Origin: Xanthomonas sp. DAR 80977
GTDB lineage: Bacteria; Pseudomonadota; Gammaproteobacteria; Xanthomonadales; Xanthomonadaceae
NCBI RefSeq assembly: GCF_041240605.1
Contig: NZ_CP162487.1
Span: forward strand, 2,859,001 to 2,923,000
Reading direction: 5' to 3'
DNA: 64,000 nt
Shown here: positions 30,286 through 40,730 of the stretch, piece by piece
How the letters are laid out: each line of letters opens with the position of its first letter
Numbering within the stretch: position 1 is the stretch's first letter
Translations under genes and position numbers: made by a program
The notes under the pieces: generated by a model
Database searches by the model: none
What the model saw: the letters and a program-made list of their open reading frames with translations, nothing else
Told to the model about the DNA's origin: nothing

Positions 30286-32991
30286 ATGAAAAAATTCAGC
30301 CATCTGTCGGTCGGCACCAAGCTGTCGGCCTTGCTCACCATCGCGGTCAGCGCCGCGCTGGTGCTGCTGGCCACCCTCATCTACCGCCAGTCCGCCGCCA
30401 GCCACGCCGCCCAGGTGCAGAAGGAAATCGAGTCGGCCACCACGCTGATGACCCAGTCGGTGGCGATGTACGACCGGGTGCTGAGCGAAGAGACCGATCG
30501 GATGGGACAGATGTTCGCCAGCATGCTGCCCGCCGGCGAGCCGCAACTGGACACGGCCAAGACCGTGCAGATCGGCGACGCACAGACGCCGACGCTGCGC
30601 CTCGGCCAGCACGTGCTGAACCTCGATTTCGCCTCGGTGGACCACTTCGCCACGGCCAGCGGCGGCGTGGCGACCGTGTTCGCGCGCCAGGGCGACGACC
30701 TGGTCCGGATCGCGACCTCGCTGCACGACCAGTCCGGCGCGCGCGTGGTCGGCACCGTGCTGGACCATGCGCATCCGGCCTATGCGCTGCTGCTGCAGGA
30801 CAAGGCCTACACTGGGCCGGCGCATCTGTTCGGCAACGACTACATGACCCATTACCAGCCGCTGCGCAACGCGCAGGGCGAACTGGTCGGCGCGCTGTTC
30901 GTCGGCCGCAACTACACCCAGGGCCTGGCCGCGCTGCAGGAGCGCCTGCGCAGCACGCGCATCGGCGAAGACGGCCACTTCATCGCGGTCGACATGCACC
31001 CGGCACGGCGCGGGCGCCTGCTCACGCACCCGGTGTCGAAGGCCGACAGCGTCGAGGCGCTGGTGGTGGACGCGGACAAGCCCTTGCTGCAGGCGCTGCT
31101 CGAGGGCAAGCAAGCCAGCGCGACACTGCACCTGCGGCGCGACGCCGGCGCCGACGCGCCGGCCGAGCCGTTCCTGGTCACCGCGCAGGCCTACGCGCCA
31201 TGGAAATGGGTCTTGCTCGGCGCACAGCCGCGCAGCGCCATCGAAGCGCCGCTGCACGCCTTGATGCGCAGCATCCTGGTGTTCTCCGCGCTGATGCTGG
31301 CCGGCTGCGCGGCGCTGGTGTTCGTGCTGGCGCGGCGCATGGTGTCGCGCCCGCTGGCGGTGGTCGAGCAGGTAGTCGGCGACGTCGCCGCCGGGCGCCT
31401 GGAAGGGCATATCGATGTCGGCGACGGCCACGACGACGTGAGCCGGCTGCTGCACGGCATGCGCCGCATGCGCGACGACCTGCGCGAACGGCTGCGTACC
31501 GAACGCGTGGTGGCCGCGGAGAACCTGCGCGTGCGCACCGCGCTGGACGATGTCAGCACCAACGTGATGATCGCCGACGCCGATCGCCGCATCGTCTACG
31601 TCAACCGCCCGCTGCTGCGGATGCTCGGCGACGTGCAGGACGACCTGCGCCGCGACCTGCCGCAGTTCGACGTGCAGACATTGATCGGCAACACCATCGA
31701 CGTGTTCCATCGCCACCCCGAGCACCAGGCGCGCCTGCTGGCCGAGCTGAAGGGCACCTACCGCGCGCAGATCCGCGTCGGCGGCCACACCATGCGCCTG
31801 ATCGTCAATCCGGTGATCGACGGCGACGGCAACCGCCTCGGCTTCGTCGTCGAATGGGCCGACCGTACCGACGAAGTGGCGGTGGAAGAGGAAATCGCCG
31901 GGATCGTGCGCAGCGCAGCCGCCGGCGAACTCGGCGGCCGCGTGCGCCTGGACAACAAGCAGGGTTTCCTGTTGCTGCTGGCCGAACGGATCAATGCCTT
32001 GCTGGAGGCCAGCGGCTCCGGCCTGGCGCATATCCAGCACATGCTGCAGGCGCTGTCCGAAGGCGACCTGTCCACCCGCATCGACGCCGATCTGCAAGGC
32101 GTCTACGGCGGCATGAAGGACCACGCCAACACCACCGCCGAACAGCTGGCGACCATCGTGCGCCAGATCCAGGGCGCCTCGGATGCGATCAATACCGCCG
32201 CGGGCGAGATCGCCGCCGGCAACGACGACCTGTCGCGCCGCACCGAGCAGCAGGCCGCCAGCCTGGAAGAGACCGCCGCCTCGCTGGAGGAGCTGACCTC
32301 CACCGTGAAGCAGAACGCCGAGCACGCACGCCAGGCCAACCAGCTCGCGGTCGGCGCCGCGGCCGTGGCCACCCAGGGTGGCGAGGTGGTCGGCCAGGTG
32401 GTGGCCACGATGAGCGGGATCGAGACCTCGTCGAAGAAGATCGCCGACATCATCAGCGTCATCGACGGCATCGCCTTCCAGACCAACATCCTGGCGCTCA
32501 ACGCCGCGGTGGAAGCCGCGCGTGCCGGCGAACAGGGCCGCGGCTTCGCCGTGGTCGCCAGCGAGGTGCGCACCCTCGCGCAGCGCTCGGCCAATGCCGC
32601 CAAGGAGATCAAGGGCCTGATCGACGACTCGGTCGGCCGCGTCGCCGCAGGCTCGGCGCTGGTCGACCAGGCCGGCCGCACCATGCAGGAGATCGTGTCC
32701 TCGGTGCAGCGCGTCACCGACATCATGGGCGAGATCTCCTCGGCCTCGCAGGAGCAGTACGCCGGCATCGAGCAGGTCAACCAGACCGTCACCCAGATGG
32801 ACGAGGCCACCCAGCAGAACGCCGCCCTGGTCGAGGAGGCCAGCGCCAGCGCGCGTTCGATGGAAAGCCAGGCCGGCGAGCTGGCGCGTGCGGTCGCCTC
32901 GTTCACCCTGGACCAACGCCCGTCGGCCGCGGCCGGGAGCAACGTCGCCACCTTGCATCCAGGCTACAAAAAAGCCAAACACGGCCGATAG
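30286..32991 (+). CDS. Chemoreceptor (MCP 8): Cache sensor plus cytoplasmic PAS
   Basis: At 901 residues it is the longest receptor here. Membrane helices lie at about 11-31 and 327-350. The periplasmic part resembles a fused Cache_3-Cache_2 domain ([49 protein letters not shown]). HAMP, a PAS domain at about 405-520 ([19 protein letters not shown]), the class C linker and the signalling domain follow, with the tip near residue 742. The helical bundle reads [11 protein letters not shown] where its neighbours have AASMEEL. There is no docking tail: it ends GYKKAKHGR, and these last codons, including the TAG, also form a candidate sigma-28 promoter for ycgR. Confidence 0.92.
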   Translation: MKKFSHLSVGTKLSALLTIAVSAALVLLATLIYRQSAASHAAQVQKEIESATTLMTQSVAMYDRVLSEETDRMGQMFASMLPAGEPQLDTAKTVQIGDAQTPTLRLGQHVLNLDFASVDHFATASGGVATVFARQGDDLVRIATSLHDQSGARVVGTVLDHAHPAYALLLQDKAYTGPAHLFGNDYMTHYQPLRNAQGELVGALFVGRNYTQGLAALQERLRSTRIGEDGHFIAVDMHPARRGRLLTHPVSKADSVEALVVDADKPLLQALLEGKQASATLHLRRDAGADAPAEPFLVTAQAYAPWKWVLLGAQPRSAIEAPLHALMRSILVFSALMLAGCAALVFVLARRMVSRPLAVVEQVVGDVAAGRLEGHIDVGDGHDDVSRLLHGMRRMRDDLRERLRTERVVAAENLRVRTALDDVSTNVMIADADRRIVYVNRPLLRMLGDVQDDLRRDLPQFDVQTLIGNTIDVFHRHPEHQARLLAELKGTYRAQIRVGGHTMRLIVNPVIDGDGNRLGFVVEWADRTDEVAVEEEIAGIVRSAAAGELGGRVRLDNKQGFLLLLAERINALLEASGSGLAHIQHMLQALSEGDLSTRIDADLQGVYGGMKDHANTTAEQLATIVRQIQGASDAINTAAGEIAAGNDDLSRRTEQQAASLEETAASLEELTSTVKQNAEHARQANQLAVGAAAVATQGGEVVGQVVATMSGIETSSKKIADIISVIDGIAFQTNILALNAAVEAARAGEQGRGFAVVASEVRTLAQRSANAAKEIKGLIDDSVGRVAAGSALVDQAGRTMQEIVSSVQRVTDIMGEISSASQEQYAGIEQVNQTVTQMDEATQQNAALVEEASASARSMESQAGELARAVASFTLDQRPSAAAGSNVATLHPGYKKAKHGR
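32965..32991 (+). promoter_or_regulatory. Candidate sigma-28 promoter for ycgR, inside the MCP 8 3' end
   Basis: TACAAAAA, an 11-base spacer, then GCCGATAG. The stop codon of MCP 8 is the end of the -10 box. The -35 is weak, but the -10 and spacing are right and the site is 58 bases from the ycgR ATG. Confidence 0.5.
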
Positions 32992-33049
32992 GATCGTGGG
33001 ACGGGCGGAATACGCCGCCCCGCCCCATCCACCATCCTATTGTCCACAC

Positions 33050-33832
33050 ATGGCCGAAGGCATTCCCAGCGACTCCCACGAACCGTCCGCGCACGAGGCG
33101 ACGGAACAGGACGACCGCTTCCTGCTGACCAATCCGCGCCAGATCCGGCAGCTGCTGCAGTCGCTGATCAACCAACGCTCGCAGGTCAGCGCGCATCTGG
33201 GCGGCCGCGACCAGTCGTTCTCGACCGCGCTGCTGGAACTGGACGAGGACAGCCTGCTGCTGGACCTGAGCGTCAACGAGGCCTGCAACCGCTCCGCCGA
33301 GCAGGCCGACTACCTGTTGTGTTTCGCACAGTTGGACAAGGTGCGCCTGCGCTTCCGCATCGCCGGCCTGGAACGGGTCGAGAACGACGGCGTTCCCGGC
33401 TTCCGCGCGCCGCTGCCCGATTCGCTGTACTACCTGCAGCGCCGCGAGCATTTCCGGCTGGAGACGCCGATCACGGAATCGCCGATGTGCGTGCTGCGCC
33501 TGGACGATGCCAGCCCACCCACCGAACTGGTGCTGCGGGTCATCGACATCAGCGCCGGCGGCGTGGCGGTGGCGCTGGTGCCCGGCCAGGCGATACCGGA
33601 GAACCGGCAGAGCTACCCGGGCTGCGTGCTGCAGCTGCCCGACGCCGATGCCATCAGGCTGACCCTGCAGGTCTGCAACATGTATCCGCACAAGCTGGCC
33701 AACGGCCAGGACACGCTGCGCGTGGGGCTGCGCTTCGCCGACCTGCCGCGCGGCGCCGACGCGGCGATCCAGCGCTACATCTTCCGCATCGAGCGCCAGC
33801 GCAGCGCGCGCAAGAGCGGGGTGCTGTCCTAG
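33050..33832 (+). CDS. ycgR: Flagellar brake protein YcgR (PilZ domain)
   Basis: A 260-residue protein. An N-terminal YcgR domain spans about 20-125. The C-terminal PilZ domain spans about 130-250, with both c-di-GMP-binding motifs: RRxxFR (QRREHFRLE) and DxSxxG (DISAGG). On binding c-di-GMP, YcgR slows the flagellar motor. The ATG at 33050 gives the expected family length; the frame is open upstream but overlaps the end of MCP 8. cheW follows after 137 bases with its own promoter. The c-di-GMP enzymes at 45635 and 48347 could set its ligand level. Confidence 0.92.
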   Translation: MAEGIPSDSHEPSAHEATEQDDRFLLTNPRQIRQLLQSLINQRSQVSAHLGGRDQSFSTALLELDEDSLLLDLSVNEACNRSAEQADYLLCFAQLDKVRLRFRIAGLERVENDGVPGFRAPLPDSLYYLQRREHFRLETPITESPMCVLRLDDASPPTELVLRVIDISAGGVAVALVPGQAIPENRQSYPGCVLQLPDADAIRLTLQVCNMYPHKLANGQDTLRVGLRFADLPRGADAAIQRYIFRIERQRSARKSGVLS

Positions 33833-33875
33833 CCGACGACCAGCTGAATGCGGCCCGGCATGGCTGCCGGATCGC

Positions 33876-33902
33876 TAAAGTTCCGCAACCGCACGCCGAT
33901 CT
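33876..33902 (+). promoter_or_regulatory. Sigma-28 promoter for cheW
   Basis: TAAAGTTC, an 11-base spacer, then GCCGATCT, 67 bases before the cheW ATG. The -35 is nearly perfect. Confidence 0.8.
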
Positions 33903-33969
33903 AGTGCAAGAGCCGCATTTCCCGTTTCCCGCCATCCCTCCGCAATCCCGTGCGCACCAGGAGCACACG

Positions 33970-34461
33970 ATGAACGACAAGAACACCTCTGCCTCCGGCG
34001 CCACCGGCGGCGAATTCCTCAGCTTCACCCTCGGCGAAGAGCATTACGGCGTCGATATCCTGAAGGTGCAGGAAATCCGTGGCTACGACTCGGTCACCCG
34101 GGTCCCGGACGCCCCGGAGTACATCAAGGGCGTGATCAACCTGCGCGGCACCATCGTGCCGGTGATCGACCTGCGTCTGAAGCTGCGCCTGAAGGAAGCG
34201 CGCTACGACGCCTTCACCGTGATGATCGTGCTCAACGTCGAGGACCGCGTGGTCGGCATCGTGGTGGACAGCGTCTCCGACGTGATCCCGCTGAACGAGG
34301 ACCAGATCCGGCCGACGCCCGAGTTCGGCGCCGCGGTGGACACCCGCTTCATCTCCGGCATCGGCACCCAGGACGACAAGATGCTGATCCTGCTGGACAT
34401 CGAGACCCTGCTCGACAGCGCCGACCTGAGCCAGCACGCGCACGTCGACGAAGCCGCCTGA
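33970..34461 (+). CDS. cheW: Chemotaxis coupling protein CheW
   Basis: A 163-residue CheW with little besides the SH3-like coupling fold (LSFTLGEEHYGVDILKVQEI, GVINLRGTIVPVIDLRLKL, GIVVDSVSDVI). It links CheA to the receptor tips. The start has CAGGAG about 8 bases upstream. A T-run terminator at 34508 and its own sigma-28 promoter make it a single-gene unit inside the receptor array. It is the only simple CheW in the window; the ParP-like protein at 5742 has a second CheW-type domain. Confidence 0.96.
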   Translation: MNDKNTSASGATGGEFLSFTLGEEHYGVDILKVQEIRGYDSVTRVPDAPEYIKGVINLRGTIVPVIDLRLKLRLKEARYDAFTVMIVLNVEDRVVGIVVDSVSDVIPLNEDQIRPTPEFGAAVDTRFISGIGTQDDKMLILLDIETLLDSADLSQHAHVDEAA

Positions 34462-34507
34462 GCCGCTCGCGCCGCGGCCGCGCCGCGGTTGCGCACGCAA
34501 TTCCCGA

Positions 34508-34532
34508 CCCGCCGTTCATTGGCGGGTTTTTT
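34508..34532 (+). terminator. Terminator after cheW
   Basis: Stem CCCGCC / GGCGGG with a 7-base loop followed by six T. Confidence 0.88.
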
Positions 34533-34568
34533 CTTTCGGAAATGCGAACTGCTTATCACTTGCGCCGG

Positions 34569-34595
34569 TCAAGTTCGTCGTTACCACGCCGATAG
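34569..34595 (+). promoter_or_regulatory. Sigma-28 promoter for the secreted OB-fold-like protein
   Basis: TCAAGTTC, an 11-base spacer, then GCCGATAG, 67 bases before the start codon. A strong match. Confidence 0.82.
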
Positions 34596-34661
34596 CTGAT
34601 AGGTGGCCCGATCCAGCACCTGGGCCGACCCATTCGCCCACCCCTAAAGGAGTTCCCCCCA

Positions 34662-35042
34662 ATGAAGCCGAGCTTTCCCCTGTTGCTGGTCCTGCTGCTT
34701 GCCGCCAGCCCGAGCGCCTTCGCCCAGTCGCAGCAGATGATCCCGCCGGAGATGGCGGCCCGCTTCGTCGGCAAGGACGGCATGGTCTGCGGCAAGGTCG
34801 AGAAGGCCAAGTACGCGCAGAACTCCGAAGGCGAGCCGACCTTCCTGTACATGGGCGGCATGTTCCCGCGCCACACCTTCTCCGCGCGCATCGCCGGCGC
34901 CGACCGCGGCAAGTTCGGCTTCGCGCCGGAAACCCTGGAAGGCAAGGACGTGTGCGTGATCGGCAAGATCGAACGCGACAGCTCGCGCGCCGAGATCCAG
35001 GTCAGCGCGCCGTCCAGCCTGAAGCTGGCCACGATCAAGTAA
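34662..35042 (+). CDS. Small secreted protein, OB-fold-like, unknown function
   Basis: A 126-residue protein with a signal peptide (hydrophobic 6-16, cleavage near SAFAQ), so about 105 mature residues. The pattern [32 protein letters not shown] and [19 protein letters not shown] resembles small bacterial periplasmic OB-fold domains. Two Cys, one in each conserved strand, could pair. I do not recognise a specific function. An AAAGGAG ribosome site precedes the ATG. It lies behind a sigma-28 promoter and ahead of MCP 9, so it may be a motility- or sensing-related periplasmic accessory; that is inference. Confidence 0.7.
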   Translation: MKPSFPLLLVLLLAASPSAFAQSQQMIPPEMAARFVGKDGMVCGKVEKAKYAQNSEGEPTFLYMGGMFPRHTFSARIAGADRGKFGFAPETLEGKDVCVIGKIERDSSRAEIQVSAPSSLKLATIK

Positions 35043-35048
35043 GACGAA

Positions 35049-35104
35049 GCGCCGCCGCGCCGGAGCCCTCGCGCTTCCGGCATGGCGGCGCTTTTGTTTT
35101 TTTT
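35049..35104 (+). terminator. Terminator between the OB-fold-like gene and MCP 9
   Basis: Stem AGCGCCGCC / GGCGGCGCT around a 27-base loop that can itself pair (CCGGA / TCCGG), followed by TTTGTTTTTTT. MCP 9 has no promoter I can see after it, so read-through may occur. Confidence 0.85.
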
Positions 35105-35145
35105 GGTGCTTCGCCGCCGTCGTCGAACCAAGGGGAAATGCGTCC

Positions 35146-37527
35146 ATGCAGTGGATAAAGAATCTGAAATTGATGCCGAAGCTGATGCTGGCGTTCGGTC
35201 TCGTGCTCGCCATCATGTTGATCCAGGGGCTGGCGGCCTACAACGGCCTGCACTCGCTCAACGGCGTGGCCGACGGGGTTTCCAAACAGGTGGTGCCCAG
35301 CGTGCGCACCGGCGGCGAGATGCGCGGCATCCTCGGCGAATACCGCAATGCGGCCTACCAGAGCCTGATCCGCAGCAGCGATGCATTGAAGAAGGAGTCG
35401 GAGGCGCGCAAGGTCGCGCTGGCCAAACAGCTGGAAGAGATCCTGGCCAAGTACCCGCCGATGATCGGCAGCGAAAAGGAACGCGAGATCTACAAACGCA
35501 CCGTCGCCGACTGGAAAAAAGCCAGCGACTCCTACAAATCGGTCGACGAGATGCTGCAGCTGGAACTGCACGACGACGCGATCGACACCTTTACCAGCGA
35601 AACCCGCACCCTGCACAACAAGGTCGTGGCCGACGTGGTCGACCTGATCGCCGAGAACAACCGCCAGGCCAAGGTCGCCGCGGAAAACGCCAACAGCACC
35701 TACGGCAAGGCCTCGGCCACCCTGTTGGTCTGCCTGCTGATCGGCATCGCCGGCGCCGTGAGCCTGGCCTGGCTGTTCGGGCGCATGCTGGCCAACAACG
35801 TGCGCGGCGCGGTCAAGATCGCCAACGATGTCGCCGCCGGCAAGCTCGACGGACACATCGACGCCAGCGGCAAGGACGAGATCGGCGAACTGATGCAGGC
35901 GCTCAAGCGCATGCAGCAGGACCTGCGCGAGCGCACCGAGCGCGACGCGGCGGTGGCGGCCGAGAACCTGCGCATCCGCACCGCGCTGGACAACTCCTCC
36001 ACCGGCATGTACATCGCCGACCTGGACTACACCATCGTCTACGCGAACCCGTCGATGCAGGGCATCGTCGACAAGTACGCCGACCATATCCGCAGCGTCG
36101 CCCCCGCGTTCGACTCGAGCATGCCGCTGGTCGGTTCCTCGCTGTCGGTGCTGGAGTACGGCAACCAGATCGACAGCCGCACCGTGGCGGCGATCGAGAA
36201 ACAGGGCGTCGCCGAGCGCGAGATGGCCTACGGCCACGCCCGTATCGCCCAGATCGTCTCCAGCATCCGCGACGCGCACGGCAGCCATGTCGGCTTCGTC
36301 TGCGAATCGCGCGACCGCACCGTCGAGGCCCAGGTCGAAGAGGAAGTGGCCAAGATCGTGCAGGCCGCCGCTGCCGGCGACCTGTCCGGACGCGTGGTCA
36401 CCGACGGCAAGCAGGGCTTCTTCCTGCAGCTGGCGCAGCAGCTCAACGGCCTGCTGCAGGCCAACGGCGACAGCATCGGCGAAGTCTCCAAGCTGCTGAC
36501 CGCGCTGTCGCAGGGCGACCTGACCGCGCGCATGCACGGCGAGTTCGACGGCGTGTTCGCGACCATGCGCGACGACGCCAATGCCACCGCCGAGCAGCTC
36601 GCCGGCATCGTCGGCCGCATCCAGACCGCGGCGTCGAGCATCAACGCCGCCGCCGGCGAGATCGCCGCCGGCAACGACGACCTGTCGCGGCGCACCGAGC
36701 AGCAGGCGGCGAACCTGGAAGAGACCGCCGCCTCGATGGAGGAACTGACCTCCACCGTACGCCAGAACGCCGAGCATGCACGCCAGGCCAACCAGCTCGC
36801 GGTCGGTGCGGCTGCAGTCGCCTCGCAAGGCGGCGAGGTGGTCGGCCAGGTGGTCACCACGATGAGCGGCATCGAGACCTCCTCGAAGAAGATCGCCGAC
36901 ATCATCTCGGTCATCGACGGCATCGCCTTCCAGACCAACATCCTGGCGCTCAACGCCGCGGTGGAAGCGGCGCGCGCCGGCGAACAGGGCCGCGGCTTCG
37001 CCGTGGTCGCCTCGGAAGTGCGGACGCTGGCCCAGCGCTCGGCCAACGCCGCCAAGGAGATCAAGGGCCTGATCGACGCCTCGGTCGGCCAGGTCGCCAA
37101 CGGCTCGGCGCTGGTGCGCCAGGCCGGCCAGACCATGACCGAGATCGTGTCCTCGGTGCAGCGCGTCACCGACATCATGAGCGAGATCGCGGCGGCGTCG
37201 CAGGAGCAGTCGGCCGGCATCGAGCAGGTCAACCAGACCGTGACCCAGATGGACGAGACCACCCAGCAGAACGCCGCGCTGGTGGAAGAAGCCACCGCCG
37301 CCGCACGCTCGATGGAGGAGCAGGCCGGGCAGTTGACCGAGGCGGTCTCGATCTTCCGCGTCGAGCAATCGCTGGCCAACGCACCGGCGGCGAAGCAGGC
37401 GCAGGTGCACCCGATCCGGCCGGTGGCGAAGAAGCCGGTCGCGGTGGCGTCGAGCAAGCCGGCCCCGGCCGCCCGCGCCAAGAAGTCCGAACCGGCCCTG
37501 GCCGACTCGGACTGGCAGGAGTTCTGA
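35146..37527 (+). CDS. Chemoreceptor (MCP 9): four-helix-bundle sensor plus cytoplasmic PAS
   Basis: A 793-residue receptor. Membrane helices lie at about 12-33 and 190-213, with a Lys/Glu-rich helical periplasmic domain of the 4HB type between them ([20 protein letters not shown]). HAMP, a PAS domain at about 271-395 ([20 protein letters not shown]), the class C linker ([27 protein letters not shown]) and the signalling domain follow, with the tip near residue 606. The helix bundle has small changes against its neighbours ([31 protein letters not shown]). It ends DSDWQEF, a docking-type tail. An AAGGGGAA ribosome site precedes the ATG. Confidence 0.93.
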   Translation: MQWIKNLKLMPKLMLAFGLVLAIMLIQGLAAYNGLHSLNGVADGVSKQVVPSVRTGGEMRGILGEYRNAAYQSLIRSSDALKKESEARKVALAKQLEEILAKYPPMIGSEKEREIYKRTVADWKKASDSYKSVDEMLQLELHDDAIDTFTSETRTLHNKVVADVVDLIAENNRQAKVAAENANSTYGKASATLLVCLLIGIAGAVSLAWLFGRMLANNVRGAVKIANDVAAGKLDGHIDASGKDEIGELMQALKRMQQDLRERTERDAAVAAENLRIRTALDNSSTGMYIADLDYTIVYANPSMQGIVDKYADHIRSVAPAFDSSMPLVGSSLSVLEYGNQIDSRTVAAIEKQGVAEREMAYGHARIAQIVSSIRDAHGSHVGFVCESRDRTVEAQVEEEVAKIVQAAAAGDLSGRVVTDGKQGFFLQLAQQLNGLLQANGDSIGEVSKLLTALSQGDLTARMHGEFDGVFATMRDDANATAEQLAGIVGRIQTAASSINAAAGEIAAGNDDLSRRTEQQAANLEETAASMEELTSTVRQNAEHARQANQLAVGAAAVASQGGEVVGQVVTTMSGIETSSKKIADIISVIDGIAFQTNILALNAAVEAARAGEQGRGFAVVASEVRTLAQRSANAAKEIKGLIDASVGQVANGSALVRQAGQTMTEIVSSVQRVTDIMSEIAAASQEQSAGIEQVNQTVTQMDETTQQNAALVEEATAAARSMEEQAGQLTEAVSIFRVEQSLANAPAAKQAQVHPIRPVAKKPVAVASSKPAPAARAKKSEPALADSDWQEF

Positions 37528-37561
37528 GGCGGCGGCGCTCGCCACCTCCCGGCACTCCCCG

Positions 37562-37591
37562 ATCCCCGGCCCTGCGCCGGGGATTTTTTTT
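37562..37591 (+). terminator. Terminator after MCP 9
   Basis: Stem ATCCCCGG / CCGGGGAT with a 7-base loop and a run of seven or eight T. Confidence 0.92.
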
Positions 37592-37636
37592 GCCGCGAGC
37601 TGAGGCCGTGCAGCCCCGGCCTGCGCCAGGCATGTC

Positions 37637-37663
37637 TCAACTTTGTCACAACCGCGCCGCTAT
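37637..37663 (+). promoter_or_regulatory. Sigma-28 promoter for MCP 10
   Basis: TCAACTTT, an 11-base spacer, then GCCGCTAT, 31 bases before the MCP 10 ATG. Confidence 0.78.
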
Positions 37664-37694
37664 TTGCTTCAAGATCACTCGAAGGCGCACCTCC

Positions 37695-39950
37695 ATGTCG
37701 TATCCGTCGCTCGTCGCACGCCTGTCGGATCTGCCGCTGCGTCGCAAGTTCGTCTGGCAGACCCTGCTGCTGGGCGGAGGGATCGTGCTGTTGGCGATCA
37801 TCGCCGCACGGATGCAGTACGTGGATATCCGCAATACCCGCGAGCAGGCGCTGAAGAGCCAGATCGAACTGGCGCTCGGCGTGGTGCAGGCCTATGCGGC
37901 CAAGGCCGAGACCGGGCAGATGCCGCTGGCCGATGCGCAGCGCACCGCGCTGGCCACGCTCGAGTCGATGCGCGCCCGCGACGGCGTGGACTATTTCTAC
38001 GTGCACGACATGCATCCGACCATGCTGATGCACCCGACCCGTCACGACCTGGTCGGCAAGGACATCGGCGGCGTGCTGAGCGCCGACGGCAAGCCGATCT
38101 TCCGCCAGTTCGCCGCCGCGGCCGCGGCCGGCGGCGGCTATGTGGACTATCTGTGGCCCAAGCCCGGCAGCGAGAAGCCGGTCGAGAAGGTGTCCTACAA
38201 CGCCCCGTTCAAGCCCTGGAACTGGGTCATCGGCACCGGCGTGTACATGGACGACGTGCAGGCGCAGGCGCTGCTGTTCACCGGCGTGATGACCGTGGCC
38301 GGCGGCGTGCTGGTGCTGATCACCTTCGGCATCAACTGGCTGATCGGCAGTTCGGTGCTGGTGCCGGTGTCGCGCACGCTGCAGGCGATCCGCGCCGTCT
38401 CCCGCGGCGACCTCAGCGTGCGCATCGACAACCCCGGACGCGACGAGACCGGGCAGATGCTGCGCGCCACCGGCGAGATGATCCAGATGCTGGAACGCTT
38501 CTCGCGCGAGACCGCGCAAATGGCGCTGCTGCATGCGGACAAGGACATCTCCCACCGCATGCCGCAGGATTTTCCCGGCGTCTACGGCGACCTGGCCAGC
38601 GGCATCAACACGATGATGTTCGAGCACCTGGACGCGATCGTCGAAGCGGTCGAGATCCTCAACGAATACGCCAACGGCGACCTGCGCCGCGATGCGCGGC
38701 GCCTGCCCGGCAGCCGCGCGGTGCTGCACGAATCGATGGACGCGGCCAAGGCCAGCCTGCTGGCGATCAACACCGAGATCAAGCGCCTGGCCGCCGCGGC
38801 CGCGGCTGGCGATTTCAGCGCCCGCGGCGACGCGGCGCATTTCCAGCACGACTTCCGGCTGATGGTGCAGGATCTCAACGCGATGATGGAGGTCAGCGAC
38901 CGCAACCTGGGCCAGCTGTCCACCCTGCTGCAGGCCATCGCCGCCGGCGATCTGGGCGCACGCATGCACGGCGAGTTCCATGGCGTGTTCGCCAGGATGC
39001 GCGACGACGCCAACGCCACCGCCGAGCAGCTGGCCGACATCGTCGGCCGCATCCAGAGCGCGGCGCTGAGCATCAATACCGCGACCACCGAGATCGCCGC
39101 CGGCAACGACGACCTGTCGCGCCGCACCGAACAGCAGGCCGCCAGCCTGGAAGAGACCGCCGCCTCGATGGAGGAGCTGACCTCCACGGTCAAGCAGAAC
39201 GCCGAACATGCGCGCCAGGCCAACCAGTTGGCGGTCGGCGCCGCGTCGGTCGCCTCGCAGGGTGGCGAGGTGGTCGGCAAGGTGGTCACCACCATGAGCG
39301 GGATCGAGACCTCGTCGAAGAAGATCGCCGACATCATCTCGGTCATCGACGGCATCGCCTTCCAGACCAACATCCTGGCGCTCAACGCCGCGGTGGAAGC
39401 CGCGCGCGCCGGCGAGCAAGGCCGCGGCTTCGCCGTCGTCGCCAGCGAGGTACGCACCCTCGCCCAGCGCTCGGCCAACGCCGCCAAGGAGATCAAGGGC
39501 CTGATCGACGAGTCGGTCACCCGCGTCGCCGAAGGCTCGGCCCTGGTCGATCGCGCCGGCCAGACCATGAGCGAGATCGTGTCCTCGGTGCAGCGCGTCA
39601 CCGACATCATGGGCGAGATCTCCGCCGCCTCGCAGGAACAGTACGCCGGCATCGAGCAGGTCAACCAGACCGTCACCCAGATGGACGAGGCCACCCAGCA
39701 GAACGCCGCCCTGGTCGAGGAGGCCAGCGCATCGGCGCGGGCGCTGGAAGAAGAAGCACGCAGGCTGAGCGAGGCCGCGGCGGTGTTCCGGCTCGACGGT
39801 GCGGGCGGTACCGCTGCGCCGGCGCCGGTTCGCGCCGCGGCGGTCGCGCCCTCGCGTGCGCCGTCGCGCCCGGCGGTCGCCAAGCCGGCGCCGCGCCAGG
39901 CGGCGGCCAAGCGCGCGGCAGCGACCGAGGCGGACTGGGCGGAGTTCTGA
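37695..39950 (+). CDS. Chemoreceptor (MCP 10): single-Cache (sCache_2) sensor
   Basis: A 751-residue receptor. Membrane helices lie at about 20-38 and 192-215. The periplasmic domain has the sCache_2 hallmarks [17 protein letters not shown], a [14 protein letters not shown] loop, and [17 protein letters not shown]. Domains of this type often bind small organic acids, but the ligand here is unknown. HAMP, the class A linker ([24 protein letters not shown]) and the signalling domain follow, with the tip near residue 567. It ends EADWAEF, a docking-type tail with Ala in place of Gln or His. Confidence 0.93.
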   Translation: MSYPSLVARLSDLPLRRKFVWQTLLLGGGIVLLAIIAARMQYVDIRNTREQALKSQIELALGVVQAYAAKAETGQMPLADAQRTALATLESMRARDGVDYFYVHDMHPTMLMHPTRHDLVGKDIGGVLSADGKPIFRQFAAAAAAGGGYVDYLWPKPGSEKPVEKVSYNAPFKPWNWVIGTGVYMDDVQAQALLFTGVMTVAGGVLVLITFGINWLIGSSVLVPVSRTLQAIRAVSRGDLSVRIDNPGRDETGQMLRATGEMIQMLERFSRETAQMALLHADKDISHRMPQDFPGVYGDLASGINTMMFEHLDAIVEAVEILNEYANGDLRRDARRLPGSRAVLHESMDAAKASLLAINTEIKRLAAAAAAGDFSARGDAAHFQHDFRLMVQDLNAMMEVSDRNLGQLSTLLQAIAAGDLGARMHGEFHGVFARMRDDANATAEQLADIVGRIQSAALSINTATTEIAAGNDDLSRRTEQQAASLEETAASMEELTSTVKQNAEHARQANQLAVGAASVASQGGEVVGKVVTTMSGIETSSKKIADIISVIDGIAFQTNILALNAAVEAARAGEQGRGFAVVASEVRTLAQRSANAAKEIKGLIDESVTRVAEGSALVDRAGQTMSEIVSSVQRVTDIMGEISAASQEQYAGIEQVNQTVTQMDEATQQNAALVEEASASARALEEEARRLSEAAAVFRLDGAGGTAAPAPVRAAAVAPSRAPSRPAVAKPAPRQAAAKRAAATEADWAEF

Positions 39951-40020
39951 GCGCGTCGCGGCATTCGGCCGGATAAGCCGACTTGCACCACAGTTCATTC
40001 GGCCCCGGACGCAAGCGATC

Positions 40021-40047
40021 TCAAGCGGCACGCGTCACAGTCGATAT
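40021..40047 (+). promoter_or_regulatory. Candidate sigma-28 promoter for the stand-alone sensor and MCP 11
   Basis: TCAAGCGG, an 11-base spacer, then GTCGATAT, 66 bases before the sensor ATG at 40114. MCP 11 has no promoter of its own, so this should serve both genes. Confidence 0.6.
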
Positions 40048-40113
40048 TGGATTAACGATAGGTGAATGCAAGCAGTCACCGTGTCGCCATCGCCGCCGCT
40101 TCCGGAGCATGAG

Positions 40114-40680
40114 ATGCCACGCCATACCGATCTGAAATCGTCCCTGGTCGTTTCGCTGCTGTGCATGCTCGGCTGCGCCGCGGCGATCGGGGTAGCGCAG
40201 CTGAGCACCCGCCCGCTCGACGAGTCGCGCGAGCACCTGCTGCAGTTGCAGACCCGGCAGGCGCCCTCGGCCATGGCCTTGCGCGAACTGCGCGCGCAGC
40301 TGGCGGAATTGCGCCTGTACCAGCTGTCGCTGATCGCCGCGACCGGCAATACCGCGGACGTGGCCGACTACGACCGGCGCATCGAGCAATCGCTGCGCGG
40401 CGCGCGCAAGCAGGTGGCGCTGTACGTCGCCACCGCGCCGAGCGACGAAGAACGCCGCCGCTTCGCCACCGTCCAGGCCGAGCTGGATGCCTATCTGCAG
40501 CTGCACCGGCAGATCGGCGCCGCGGTGCATGCCGGCGACCGCGATCGCGCCAGCCAGCTGTCCACGCAGCAGGCGCTGCCGCAGCGCCGGGCATTGTTTG
40601 CCCTTGAGGAACTGGGCCGCATCAACGCCCGCCACGCGCTGCTCGCCGACCCCGACGCCCCCGCCTACGCCACGCGCTAG
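40114..40680 (+). CDS. Free-standing membrane-anchored four-helix-bundle sensor domain, no signalling part
   Basis: A 188-residue protein with one membrane helix (about 11-30) and a helical periplasmic domain to the end; there is no second membrane helix, HAMP or methyl-accepting domain. It is homologous to the periplasmic domain of MCP 11 just downstream: [20 protein letters not shown] here parallels [20 protein letters not shown] there, and [21 protein letters not shown] parallels [20 protein letters not shown]. The ATG at 40114 has GGAG 6 bases upstream; an in-frame ATG at 40066 is less well placed. MCP 11 follows after 50 bases in the same operon. It could mix with or titrate the receptor, bind ligand, or be the remnant of a lost receptor. 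The frame is intact. Confidence 0.8.
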   Translation: MPRHTDLKSSLVVSLLCMLGCAAAIGVAQLSTRPLDESREHLLQLQTRQAPSAMALRELRAQLAELRLYQLSLIAATGNTADVADYDRRIEQSLRGARKQVALYVATAPSDEERRRFATVQAELDAYLQLHRQIGAAVHAGDRDRASQLSTQQALPQRRALFALEELGRINARHALLADPDAPAYATR

Positions 40681-40730
40681 CCCAGCCGCAACGCCATCGT
40701 CTTCGACCAATCTGCTGCACGGACACGTCA

